Assembly: GCA_963579925.1 (NCBI GenBank)
Contig: CAUZJA010000192.1
Location: 1-5,451 of the forward strand
DNA: 5,451 nucleotides
Reading direction: 5' to 3'
Source: UBA1151 sp963579925
GTDB taxonomy: Bacteria > Chloroflexota > Dehalococcoidia > Lucifugimonadales > Lucifugimonadaceae
The translations under genes and the position numbers were made by a program. Below, piece after piece: positions 1 through 5,451 of this stretch. A model generated the notes under the pieces. The model searched no databases. It was given only the letters and a program-made list of their open reading frames with translations, and was not told where the DNA came from. Position 1 is the first letter of the stretch. Each line of letters starts with the position of its first letter.

Positions 1-510
1 ATCGGCATTGCAACTGCATTCCTAGGGCTGGGATTATCGTTTGGTTGGACCTCATTTACTGCACCAGTTCAGAACGCCATGCCGGGGAACGTACTGGGCG
101 TTGTGACATCTTCTCTGCAGTTCGCCCGCATGTTTGGCATGGCAGCTGCAGCTGCCGCACTTGGAGCCATCATGGCGGCGCAGTTGAGCGCGAACCTGGG
201 CGGCGATTTGACCGGCCCAGCCGAGGCGTTTGAGCACGCAGAACTGCTGATTTCGGAAGACGACCTTGAAGAAGTTCGGCAGGAATTCATCGCCCACCCA
301 GATCTCACAGAAGCAGATTACGATGAGACGCTGGCGAACGCTCGCACTGGCTTAGCAGACGCCTTGAGCCTCATTTTCAAAATCTCCGCGATCGCCTCTG
401 CAGTCGGAATTCCTATGTCGATAATCGCGTTCCACAAATACCGCATATGGCGTGAAGAGGAACCGGAAGGTTGCTGCACGGCCACTGGGAGAGCCAGCGC
501 CCGCGTCTGA
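1..510 (+). CDS. MFS permease, DHA2 (14-TM, EmrB/QacA-like) drug exporter, C-terminal part
   Basis: Frame 1 is open from the left edge to a TGA at 508-510, giving 169 residues of a protein that starts outside the window. Residues 1-21 form a Gly-rich membrane segment. The next stretch has Q24-N25-A26 and P28, a GVVTSS motif (33-38), Q40 and R43, then an Ala/Gly-rich helix to about residue 64. This Q-N-x-x-P...G...SS...R order is typical of the late helices of DHA2 proton-driven multidrug exporters. An acidic, non-hydrophobic loop (about 68-116) follows, then a last helix (about 119-143) and a short charged tail ending RASARV. A long extracytoplasmic loop before the final helix is usual for 14-TM members. 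The protein would export small, often hydrophobic, compounds at the inner membrane; substrate unknown. The M81 gene follows 53 bases downstream on the same strand. Subfamily rests on the C-terminus only. Confidence 0.8.
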   Translation: MGIATAFLGLGLSFGWTSFTAPVQNAMPGNVLGVVTSSLQFARMFGMAAAAAALGAIMAAQLSANLGGDLTGPAEAFEHAELLISEDDLEEVRQEFIAHPDLTEADYDETLANARTGLADALSLIFKISAIASAVGIPMSIIAFHKYRIWREEEPEGCCTATGRASARV

Positions 511-552
511 CTGATCGCACGTGGTTTCGAGTTTGTAGATACTTGCAACATC

Positions 553-557
553 AGGAG
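553..557 (+). promoter_or_regulatory. Ribosome binding site of the M81 gene (AGGAG)
   Basis: AGGAG sits six bases before the TTG at 564-566. It decides the start: the frame is also open upstream to an ATG at 471, but that start would overlap the permease gene by 40 bases and add 31 residues lacking any family resemblance. The residues right after the TTG (RFAILGISHETNTFS) are the usual M81 N-terminus. Confidence 0.8.
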
Positions 558-563
558 TACAGA

Positions 564-2132
564 TTGAGATTCGCGATTCTGGGTATTTCACACGAGACCA
601 ACACGTTCTCGATTGTTCCAGCGACGTACGAGGAGTTTGAGAAGAGTCTCTTGCTTCGCGGCGACGCGATAGTGGAAGAGTACGTCGAATCCACCTACAC
701 AATCGCCGGATACCTGCAGGCGGCCGATGAACTTGGGTTTGAAGCTGTGCCGCTCATGTTCGCGAGAACCGGTCCTATCGGCACGATAACCAAGGATGCC
801 TACGATCGCATCTCCACGGAGATGCTGGGCATGCTTGCTGATCAGGGGCCGTGGGATGCCGTTTTGCTGCCGAACCACGGCGCTGCCGTTTCGGAAGAGT
901 TCCCTGATATGGACGGCGAGTTCACCCGGGCGGTCCGAGAGATTGTTGGGCCGGACGTACCGGTCGGAATCACCTTCGACATGCACGCCAACATCTCGAA
1001 AAACACCGTCGCAAATACCAACGTTTGCATCGTCTGGAGGACCTGTCCTCATCTTGATGCAAAGGTACGCGGGCAGAAGACGGCGGAGCTGATCTATCGG
1101 GCAGCAAAGGGAGAAATAAACCCCGTCCAGTTCATTGAGATGCCCCCGATGCTGGTCAACATCGTCAAGCAGTACACCGGCCAGGAGCCGATGAAGAGCC
1201 TGGTCGATGACTGTTTCGAGGCCAATGAGCGGGAAGGCATACTCGACACATCAATCTCCGAGGGCTATCCCTACGCCGACGTTGAAGAGATGGGAATGTC
1301 GTGGATCGCGATCGCTGACGGCGACATGGACAAGGCGGAAGAGACCGCGAAGTGGATGGCGGCGCGAGCGTGGGAGAAGCGCGTCGACCTCAATCGCCCC
1401 GTGCCCAGCATCAGGGAAGCGTTGACGATGGCGGAGGAGCGCTACGTTGGCCCGAAGCCGGACGGCGTTGAAAACTTCCTGCCTGACGATGGTTCAGCGC
1501 TCGCTGATGTGGAGGAATCTGAGCACTCGCACCTTGGTCCGATAGTTCTCATGGACGCGGGAGACAACATTGGCGGCGGCTCGTCAGCAGACTCTACCCA
1601 CATCCTGAAAGTTGCTCAGGAAATGGGCGTTCAGCGGTATCTCCAGACTATCTACGATCCCGAAGCCGTGCAGGCCTGTATTGCAGCCGGAATCGGAGCG
1701 GAGATTTCGCTGGACGTTGGCGGCAAGACCGACGATATGCACGGCGAGCCGATACTGATCACGGGCACCGTGGTTGAGCTCAATGATGGCGAGTACGAAG
1801 AAACTCGACCCACTCACGGTGGCCGTCGCTACTACGCTGACGGGCTCAGGGCACGCTTCAGCACGGTGGACGGGATGACCATCGTGCTCACGTCGGTACG
1901 CAGCGGCAACACAGCGCGCGAGCAGATGTATTCGATAGGGATCAAGCCGGAGGACCACCGGGTGATCGTGGCGAAAGGCGTGAGTTCTCCGCGCCCGGCG
2001 TATCAGCCGATTGCAGCGGAGATCATCATCGTGAACAGTCCGGGCGTGACTTCGGCCGATCTCGATACGTTCACGTTTGAGAGGCGGCGGGTGCCGCTGT
2101 ACCCGTTTGAGGAGCCTGAATATCAGGCGTAG
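564..2132 (+). CDS. M81 family metallopeptidase (MlrC-like)
   Basis: Complete 522-residue protein, TTG start, TAG stop, about the usual length for the family. M81 enzymes are zinc-dependent hydrolases of peptides or amides; the founder, microcystinase MlrC, degrades linearised microcystin in the cytoplasm. No signal peptide is seen. The N-terminal DUF1485-type domain (about 1-295) shows HETNTFS (10-16), LPNHGAAVSE (102-111), FDMHANIS (138-145) and PHLD (162-165). By family pattern, D139, H141 and H163 are the likely metal ligands. The C-terminal MlrC domain (about 325-515) has DAGDNIGGGSSADST (331-345), GGK (386-388), GGR (419-421) and a VNSPGVTSADL end (490-500). An acidic stretch (297-322) separates the domains. 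The common form of the C-terminal motif is DNPGGG; here Pro is Ile337. The gene lies 53 bases behind the MFS permease on the same strand, so co-transcription is possible. Family is secure; substrate cannot be read from sequence, and microcystin is only the namesake. Confidence 0.92.
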   Translation: MRFAILGISHETNTFSIVPATYEEFEKSLLLRGDAIVEEYVESTYTIAGYLQAADELGFEAVPLMFARTGPIGTITKDAYDRISTEMLGMLADQGPWDAVLLPNHGAAVSEEFPDMDGEFTRAVREIVGPDVPVGITFDMHANISKNTVANTNVCIVWRTCPHLDAKVRGQKTAELIYRAAKGEINPVQFIEMPPMLVNIVKQYTGQEPMKSLVDDCFEANEREGILDTSISEGYPYADVEEMGMSWIAIADGDMDKAEETAKWMAARAWEKRVDLNRPVPSIREALTMAEERYVGPKPDGVENFLPDDGSALADVEESEHSHLGPIVLMDAGDNIGGGSSADSTHILKVAQEMGVQRYLQTIYDPEAVQACIAAGIGAEISLDVGGKTDDMHGEPILITGTVVELNDGEYEETRPTHGGRRYYADGLRARFSTVDGMTIVLTSVRSGNTAREQMYSIGIKPEDHRVIVAKGVSSPRPAYQPIAAEIIIVNSPGVTSADLDTFTFERRRVPLYPFEEPEYQA

Positions 2133-2184
2133 TGGGCGAACTGCCACTCCTGATCAAACGGTGCCTACTGGCTGATTGCCCACT
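2131..2184. repeat. Inverted repeat overlapping the M81 stop codon
   Basis: AGTGGGC (2131-2137) is perfectly complementary to GCCCACT (2178-2184), 40 bases apart. The same left arm can also pair with nearer GCCACT (2143-2148), with one bulged G and a five-base loop, so the two pairings exclude each other. No T run follows either. It may be a 3'-end structure that protects or helps end the transcript, or chance. Short arms keep confidence low. Confidence 0.25.
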
Positions 2185-2203
2185 GCCCGCGCATCACGCT
2201 GAG

Positions 2204-2240
2204 ATCCCGCGGTCCGAAGCGGCCGCAGGATGACAATTTT
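2204..2240 (+). terminator. Candidate terminator of the M81 gene, within a REP-like palindrome
   Basis: The arms 2204-2214 and 2221-2231 pair as four base pairs, one C/A mismatch, then six pairs including one G-U wobble, around a six-base CGAAGC loop. Five bases later comes TTTT (2237-2240), giving a weak intrinsic-terminator shape on the + strand, 71 bases after the M81 stop. No T run follows on the other strand, so it would not end ABC-F transcription. The outer sequence (GAGATCC at 2201-2207, AGGATGACA at 2227-2235) matches, from memory, the ends of palindromic repeats scattered between genes in many bacterial genomes. It may therefore be a repeat copy that also works as a terminator. The remainder of the 2133-2296 gap shows no gene. 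Confidence 0.4.
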
Positions 2241-2296
2241 GGCGGATGGGGGTTGAGCACCGGAAAGGCACATTAATCGAGTCGCCGCTTATGCAG

Positions 2297-4177
2297 CTAC
2301 GCCTTCTTCGTCCACTGCTCGTAGAGGCCGTTTAGCGTGGTGGTGGTGCGTTGGAGTTGGCGGCTGAGGCCGCTGCCTTTGCGGTTGTCGTTGTTCTCGA
2401 ATGCTGCGGCTAGTTGCACCTCGAGGTCTGCCTTCTCCGTCTCTGCCTCTTTGATTCTGCGTTCCAGAGTGGTGATAGTCGAGCGCTGATCTGCTCGGTC
2501 GACGCGCGCTCTACGGCGATCTGAGCCTCTGGTTGAGACGCGAGCTGTTTCGCGCTGGATGCCCTCGTATCGAGTGTTCCAGAACTCTGAGAAGTTGCCG
2601 TCAAAAGAGACCAGATCATGATCTTCCAACTCATCCACCCGGTTGACGATCTTGTCCAAAAAGTAGCGGTCGTGTGAGACGACCAGGATCGTGCCTTCGT
2701 ACTCCGAAAGCGCATCTTCTACCGCTTCACGTGCCGGAATATCGAGGTGGTTGGTCGGCTCATCCAGGATCAGGAAGTTTGGCTTGAGCTTCATGAGAGT
2801 CGCCAACTGCAATCGGTTTCGCTCGCCACCTGAGAGATCAGAGACTTTCTTGCGCAGGTCTTCGCGGTTGAACAGGAACTTCCTGAGCAGGGCGAAGGCT
2901 GCGTTCTCATCGCTTGGCGGCTGAGACTCCATCATCTCCCGAAGAATTGTACGGTCGCCCTCAAGCACCTCCTGCTCCTGGGCGGCGTACCCGAACTTGA
3001 TGCTAGGGCCAATGCGGATGACATCGTCCTCCCAATCGCCAAGCTCAACCACATCGCGCAGCAACGTGGTCTTCCCACTGCCGTTGGGCCCGACGATAGC
3101 AACGCGCTCACCGCTGGTGATATCGAAATCGACGTTCTCCAACAGTGAGTTATCGCCAAACGATTTGCTGTAGTCCCGCACTTGAAGCACGATGTTGGCC
3201 CGAGTCTTCTCCACGCCGAAGTCAGCTTCAATGGCGGAGGTGTCCAGGATCGGCTTGTCCACGGCTTGTGAGTTTTCACGGGATAGCTGCGAGCGCCGGG
3301 AGCGCAGTCGTTTACCTGCCTTCTTGCTGGGCCGGGCGCGGGCCGTTAGCTCCAGGCGTTTCACCAACGCCTCAAGCTGCTCCAGCCGTTTCTGGTTTGC
3401 TGCGTAGTCGGTCTGCTGGGCGATCAGTTGGCGCAACTTAGTGGCGCGATAGGCAGAGTATCCGCCCTCGTACCGAGTGACCGTGCCGTCTTCCAGCGAG
3501 AGGATGCCTTGCGCAACCCGGTCCAGCGTGTGGCGGTTGTGCGAGACGATTAGCACAGCACCTTTGAAGTTAATCAGAAAGTTTTCCAGCCATGCCAGGC
3601 CCATGAAATCGAGATGGTTGCCTGGCTCATCCAGCACGAGGAAGTCCGGCTCTTCCATCAGGGCGCGGGCCAGTGAGAGGATGTTTTTCTCGCCACCAGA
3701 CATTGAGCCAATCTGCTGGTTCTCTTTGTCCTGCAGCCCCAGCGAATCGAGAGTGCGCGTAGCTCGCTCTGGCCACAACTCGGCGTCGCTCAAATCGTAC
3801 TTGTCGCGCGCTTTCTGGTAGACCTCCATCGCAGCCTCAAGCTCGTCAGCATCCGCATCGGCAAGCGCCTCTTCGCTGGCGCGAAGCTCGTCGCCGAGCG
3901 ACACGAAATCAGCCAGCATCCAATCGATGACGAGTTCATCATCATCAGCCTCAACATACTGCGGGACGTATCCAATTCGAGTGCCGGGGGAGATCGACAG
4001 CGTGCCTTCTTGCAGCTCTTCACGGCCCAGAAGGATGCGCAGAATGGTTGTCTTACCGGCTCCATTTGCGCCGATCAGTCCGAGGCGTTCGCCGTCGTTG
4101 ATGCCAAAGGAAACATCGCGCAGAGCGGGTGTTGCTGCGTAGCTGACAGCGATATTGTGGAGGTTTGCGAGGCGCAT
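2297..4177 (-). CDS. ABC-F family ATPase (translation factor or ribosome protection type)
   Basis: Complete 626-residue protein with two ABC ATPase domains and no membrane segment, the ABC-F layout. Such proteins bind the ribosomal E site and act on the peptidyl-tRNA/P-site region; some relieve stalling, others give antibiotic resistance. Domain 1: Walker A GANGAGKTT (36-44), signature MSGGEK (159-164), Walker B with E184 in DEPGNHLD (183-190), H-loop SHNR (212-215). A charged linker (about 240-305), rich in Gln, Arg and Lys, is the expected tRNA-contacting arm. Domain 2: Walker A GPNGSGKTT (363-371), signature LSGGER (448-453), E473 in DEPTNHLD (472-479), SHDR (501-504). The basic C-terminal extension (about 545-626) looks like a coiled coil, as in Uup/YheS-like members. 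Domain 1 departs from consensus in the Walker B (Gly for Thr), signature and H-loop, while domain 2 is canonical. The ATG at 4177 is chosen because MRLANLHNIAVSYA is the normal domain start; a GTG at 4264 would add 29 residues without family resemblance. No clear ribosome binding site precedes it. Housekeeping or resistance role is undecided. Confidence 0.93.
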   Translation of the reverse strand: MRLANLHNIAVSYAATPALRDVSFGINDGERLGLIGANGAGKTTILRILLGREELQEGTLSISPGTRIGYVPQYVEADDDELVIDWMLADFVSLGDELRASEEALADADADELEAAMEVYQKARDKYDLSDAELWPERATRTLDSLGLQDKENQQIGSMSGGEKNILSLARALMEEPDFLVLDEPGNHLDFMGLAWLENFLINFKGAVLIVSHNRHTLDRVAQGILSLEDGTVTRYEGGYSAYRATKLRQLIAQQTDYAANQKRLEQLEALVKRLELTARARPSKKAGKRLRSRRSQLSRENSQAVDKPILDTSAIEADFGVEKTRANIVLQVRDYSKSFGDNSLLENVDFDITSGERVAIVGPNGSGKTTLLRDVVELGDWEDDVIRIGPSIKFGYAAQEQEVLEGDRTILREMMESQPPSDENAAFALLRKFLFNREDLRKKVSDLSGGERNRLQLATLMKLKPNFLILDEPTNHLDIPAREAVEDALSEYEGTILVVSHDRYFLDKIVNRVDELEDHDLVSFDGNFSEFWNTRYEGIQRETARVSTRGSDRRRARVDRADQRSTITTLERRIKEAETEKADLEVQLAAAFENNDNRKGSGLSRQLQRTTTTLNGLYEQWTKKA

Positions 4178-4188
4178 AGTGTCACTAT
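4176..4188. promoter_or_regulatory. Palindrome overlapping the ABC-F start codon
   Basis: ATAGTG (4176-4181) and CACTAT (4183-4188) form a perfect inverted repeat around one central base, and the left arm includes two bases of the ABC-F ATG (4175-4177 on the opposite strand). A one-base centre suits a protein-binding site better than an RNA hairpin. On the - strand AATAGT lies where a -10 element of a leaderless promoter would be (four of six consensus bases), but no -35 match is evident. A six-base arm can occur by chance. Confidence 0.3.
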
Positions 4189-4232
4189 TGTGTCGCAGTG
4201 GGGAGTGGTTTGCTTGCGGGGGGATCGGCGTG

Positions 4233-4254
4233 GCACGGGCATATCTGCCCGTGC
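4233..4254. repeat. Perfect 9-bp stem-loop between the GH114 and ABC-F genes
   Basis: GCACGGGCA (4233-4241) and TGCCCGTGC (4246-4254) pair without mismatch around a TATC loop. On the - strand it lies about 80 bases past the GH114-type stop and 55 bases before the ABC-F ATG. No T run follows on either strand, so a classical intrinsic terminator is unlikely. It could be a dispersed palindromic repeat, a U-less transcript-end structure for the upstream gene, or a hairpin in the ABC-F leader. The structure is certain; its role is not. Confidence 0.6.
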
Positions 4255-4300
4255 GAGCAGTCACTCAGTTCACCAATAATCGTCAGAGCTGCAACGTCAT

Positions 4301-4328
4301 CCCGGCTATCTCCCAGAGATAGGAAGGG
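4301..4328 (-). terminator. Stem-loop just after the GH114 stop, terminator or repeat
   Basis: CTATCTC (4306-4312) and GAGATAG (4316-4322) pair perfectly around a three-base loop. CCC (4301-4303) and GGG (4326-4328) extend the stem across a small internal loop. On the - strand it begins six bases after the GH114-type TAA, a position fitting an mRNA 3'-end hairpin. No T run follows, so factor-independent termination is doubtful. The flank GTCATCC (4297-4303) also occurs on the opposite strand at the edge of the 2204-2231 palindrome, so both may belong to related intergenic repeats. Confidence 0.35.
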
Positions 4329-4334
4329 TATGAA

Positions 4335-5451
4335 TTATCGGAATGGTTCCCGTTCGGGGAGGCTGTCCAGGTCTACTTCTGTGACTGTGGGGAGGAACCG
4401 GTTGTCTCGGGAGCGCTTGTAGGCATCCTGGACGCGTTTTGTTGAGACTGCGTAATCAGTTGTGAGGACGAACTTTCCGGCTGCGGTGAACCGGGACAGT
4501 GCTGTCTCTAGTTCGATAGTTATCGCCGGGTCTGTGGCGACGTTCTTGAACTCGTAGCCGTAATAGACGCTCTCCATTCCGATGCCGTCGACTACGTTTA
4601 GATATGCCGGGTCTTCGCCCAGTTCAGGGGCGTTTTGCGGCACGATCAGGAAGTTGGGATTCTTGGATTTCGCATATGCAGATAGCTCGGTAACGAAGTC
4701 GATCATGCGCTGACGGGCATCGGGAACGCCGCGTTCCTCGAAGAACTCGCAGGCGTCGATGATGTCGAGGTAGACGCCGTCAAATCCGACAGAGATCACA
4801 CGGTCGAGGTAGCTGCTGTCGCTTCCGAAGATGTTCGACTGCCAGTTATCGTCCCAGAACTCGACTTTGTAGTTGCCTTCCCAGTCCGGGTTCTCCTGCA
4901 CAAGCCAACTGGGCGAGCCGGGTTCCCAATCCTCTTGCCAGTAGTAGCGGTAGTCTTCCGCCTCACCTACGGACACATACGCGATCACTTTTGCTGGCCC
5001 GGTCATCTCATCTCGAAGGTTGTCAATCTCCTCCGTGCTGAACGCAGTTCCGTCAGAGCCGTCGAAGGCGTAGTCAATCACCGCCACTGATGGATGATGC
5101 GCTGCGATCGCATCCAGGTCCACATCAGATAGCCAGTAGATATAGGAAATGGCTCCAGGGAGACCTATGGAGACCTCGAGTGCGATCGTTGTGGGGGAAA
5201 GCGGAACCTGTATCGCTGTGCTGATTGCTGTGGTTGTCATGACTAACGGAGGCTGATTCAAACTCGCGCTTAGATCAGTTGTGTGGTTCGGGATGTGCGT
5301 CTCAGGAACTTCCGTAATAGTCGGCATGGGTGGGGGAGCGGACGTTGGTGAAGGGGCAGTTGCGACGCTGGGCACAACAACCAGCACTCGTATCGGTGTG
5401 GGCGGTGGTACTGTCTCGGGTACCGGTGTGAGGGTTGGCGCGAGTAGCTTA
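4335..5451 (-). CDS. GH114-type (TM1410/MJ1477) endo-alpha-1,4-polygalactosaminidase-like protein, N-terminus missing
   Basis: The frame runs from a TAA at 4335-4337 to the right edge without a stop, giving 371 residues. A GTG at 5387 lies inside a low-complexity stretch and is unlikely to be the start. Fragment residues 1-55 form a Pro/Thr-rich stalk (TPVPETVPPPTP and similar), and a Thr/Ser-rich link runs to about 97. Such stalks normally tether exported or lipid-anchored enzymes to the cell surface; the signal peptide would lie outside the window. The catalytic-type domain (about 99-360) matches the TM1410/MJ1477 family, a TIM barrel placed in GH114: YIYW (103-106), IDYAFDG (125-131), VIAYVSVGEAEDYRYYW (155-171), GFDGVYLDIID (222-232) and GIGMESVYYG (290-299). 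By analogy with characterised GH114 enzymes, D229 (codon 4764-4766) and E293 (codon 4572-4574) are candidate catalytic acids. Characterised members cut alpha-1,4-galactosamine polymers, but many bacterial homologues are untested. The family call is good; the substrate is inferred. Confidence 0.85.
   Translation of the reverse strand, partial: KLLAPTLTPVPETVPPPTPIRVLVVVPSVATAPSPTSAPPPMPTITEVPETHIPNHTTDLSASLNQPPLVMTTTAISTAIQVPLSPTTIALEVSIGLPGAISYIYWLSDVDLDAIAAHHPSVAVIDYAFDGSDGTAFSTEEIDNLRDEMTGPAKVIAYVSVGEAEDYRYYWQEDWEPGSPSWLVQENPDWEGNYKVEFWDDNWQSNIFGSDSSYLDRVISVGFDGVYLDIIDACEFFEERGVPDARQRMIDFVTELSAYAKSKNPNFLIVPQNAPELGEDPAYLNVVDGIGMESVYYGYEFKNVATDPAITIELETALSRFTAAGKFVLTTDYAVSTKRVQDAYKRSRDNRFLPTVTEVDLDSLPEREPFR

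Noticed and set aside
511..563. Possible promoter between the permease and M81 genes (TAGATA near 536-541)
   Set aside because: The hexamer matches the -10 consensus at only three positions and no -35 element is placed properly.
588..1052. 154-codon open frame on the - strand inside the M81 gene
   Set aside because: It is antisense to a well-supported gene and its translation shows no recognisable motif.
1584..2147. 187-codon open frame on the - strand over the 3' part of the M81 gene
   Set aside because: It is an Arg/His-rich antisense shadow of the conserved MlrC domain.
4200..4228. G-runs suggesting a G-quadruplex upstream of the ABC-F gene
   Set aside because: Only two runs exceed three G; the others are GG pairs with uneven spacing, so any quadruplex would be weak.
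4178..4264. GTG start at 4264 adding 29 residues to the ABC-F protein
   Set aside because: The extension runs through the perfect hairpin, has no family resemblance, and the normal ABC-F N-terminus begins at the ATG at 4177.
3477..4279. Open frames on the + strand across the ABC-F gene (for example 3477-3821 and 4010-4279)
   Set aside because: They are Ser/Arg-rich or motif-less translations antisense to conserved ATPase motifs.
1..5451. A novel defence, mobile or biosynthetic system spanning the window
   Set aside because: All four genes belong to recognisable families, orientations change between the two pairs, and no mobility, nuclease or toxin-antitoxin gene is present.

Overview
The window carries four protein-coding genes, two of them cut by its edges. 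Two are on the + strand at the left: the C-terminal end of a drug-exporter-type MFS permease, then a complete M81 (MlrC-like) metallopeptidase. Two are on the - strand at the right: a complete ABC-F ATPase and, upstream of it, a GH114-type glycoside hydrolase whose N-terminus lies beyond the right edge. No rRNA, tRNA, CRISPR array, transposase or phage gene is visible.

The organism is a bacterium of moderate to fairly high GC. A TTG start behind a clean AGGAG site, a Pro/Thr-rich stalk on a secreted-type glycosidase, an M81 peptidase, and intergenic palindromes of the GAGATCC...GGATGACA type would all fit an environmental Chloroflexota lineage (SAR202-like, for example). This is an impression from style, not a demonstrated assignment.

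Layout: 1-510, MFS permease C-terminus; 511-563, short gap ending in the ribosome binding site of the next gene; 564-2132, M81 peptidase; 2133-2296, convergent gap with a stem-loop followed by TTTT that could end M81 transcription; 2297-4177, ABC-F ATPase (-); 4178-4334, 157-base gap with two perfect hairpins and a palindrome over the ABC-F start; 4335-5451, GH114-type protein (-), open to the window end.

The permease and the M81 peptidase are close and co-directional and may be co-transcribed. A transporter next to an MlrC-type amide or peptide hydrolase suggests handling of a small peptide or amide compound, but the substrate is unknown. The ABC-F protein should act on ribosomes and the GH114-type protein outside the cell, so no shared pathway is evident for that pair. 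I see no convincing undescribed multi-gene system. The items most worth a second look are the structured leader of the ABC-F gene, its divergent first ATPase site, and the palindromic elements in two of the intergenic gaps.
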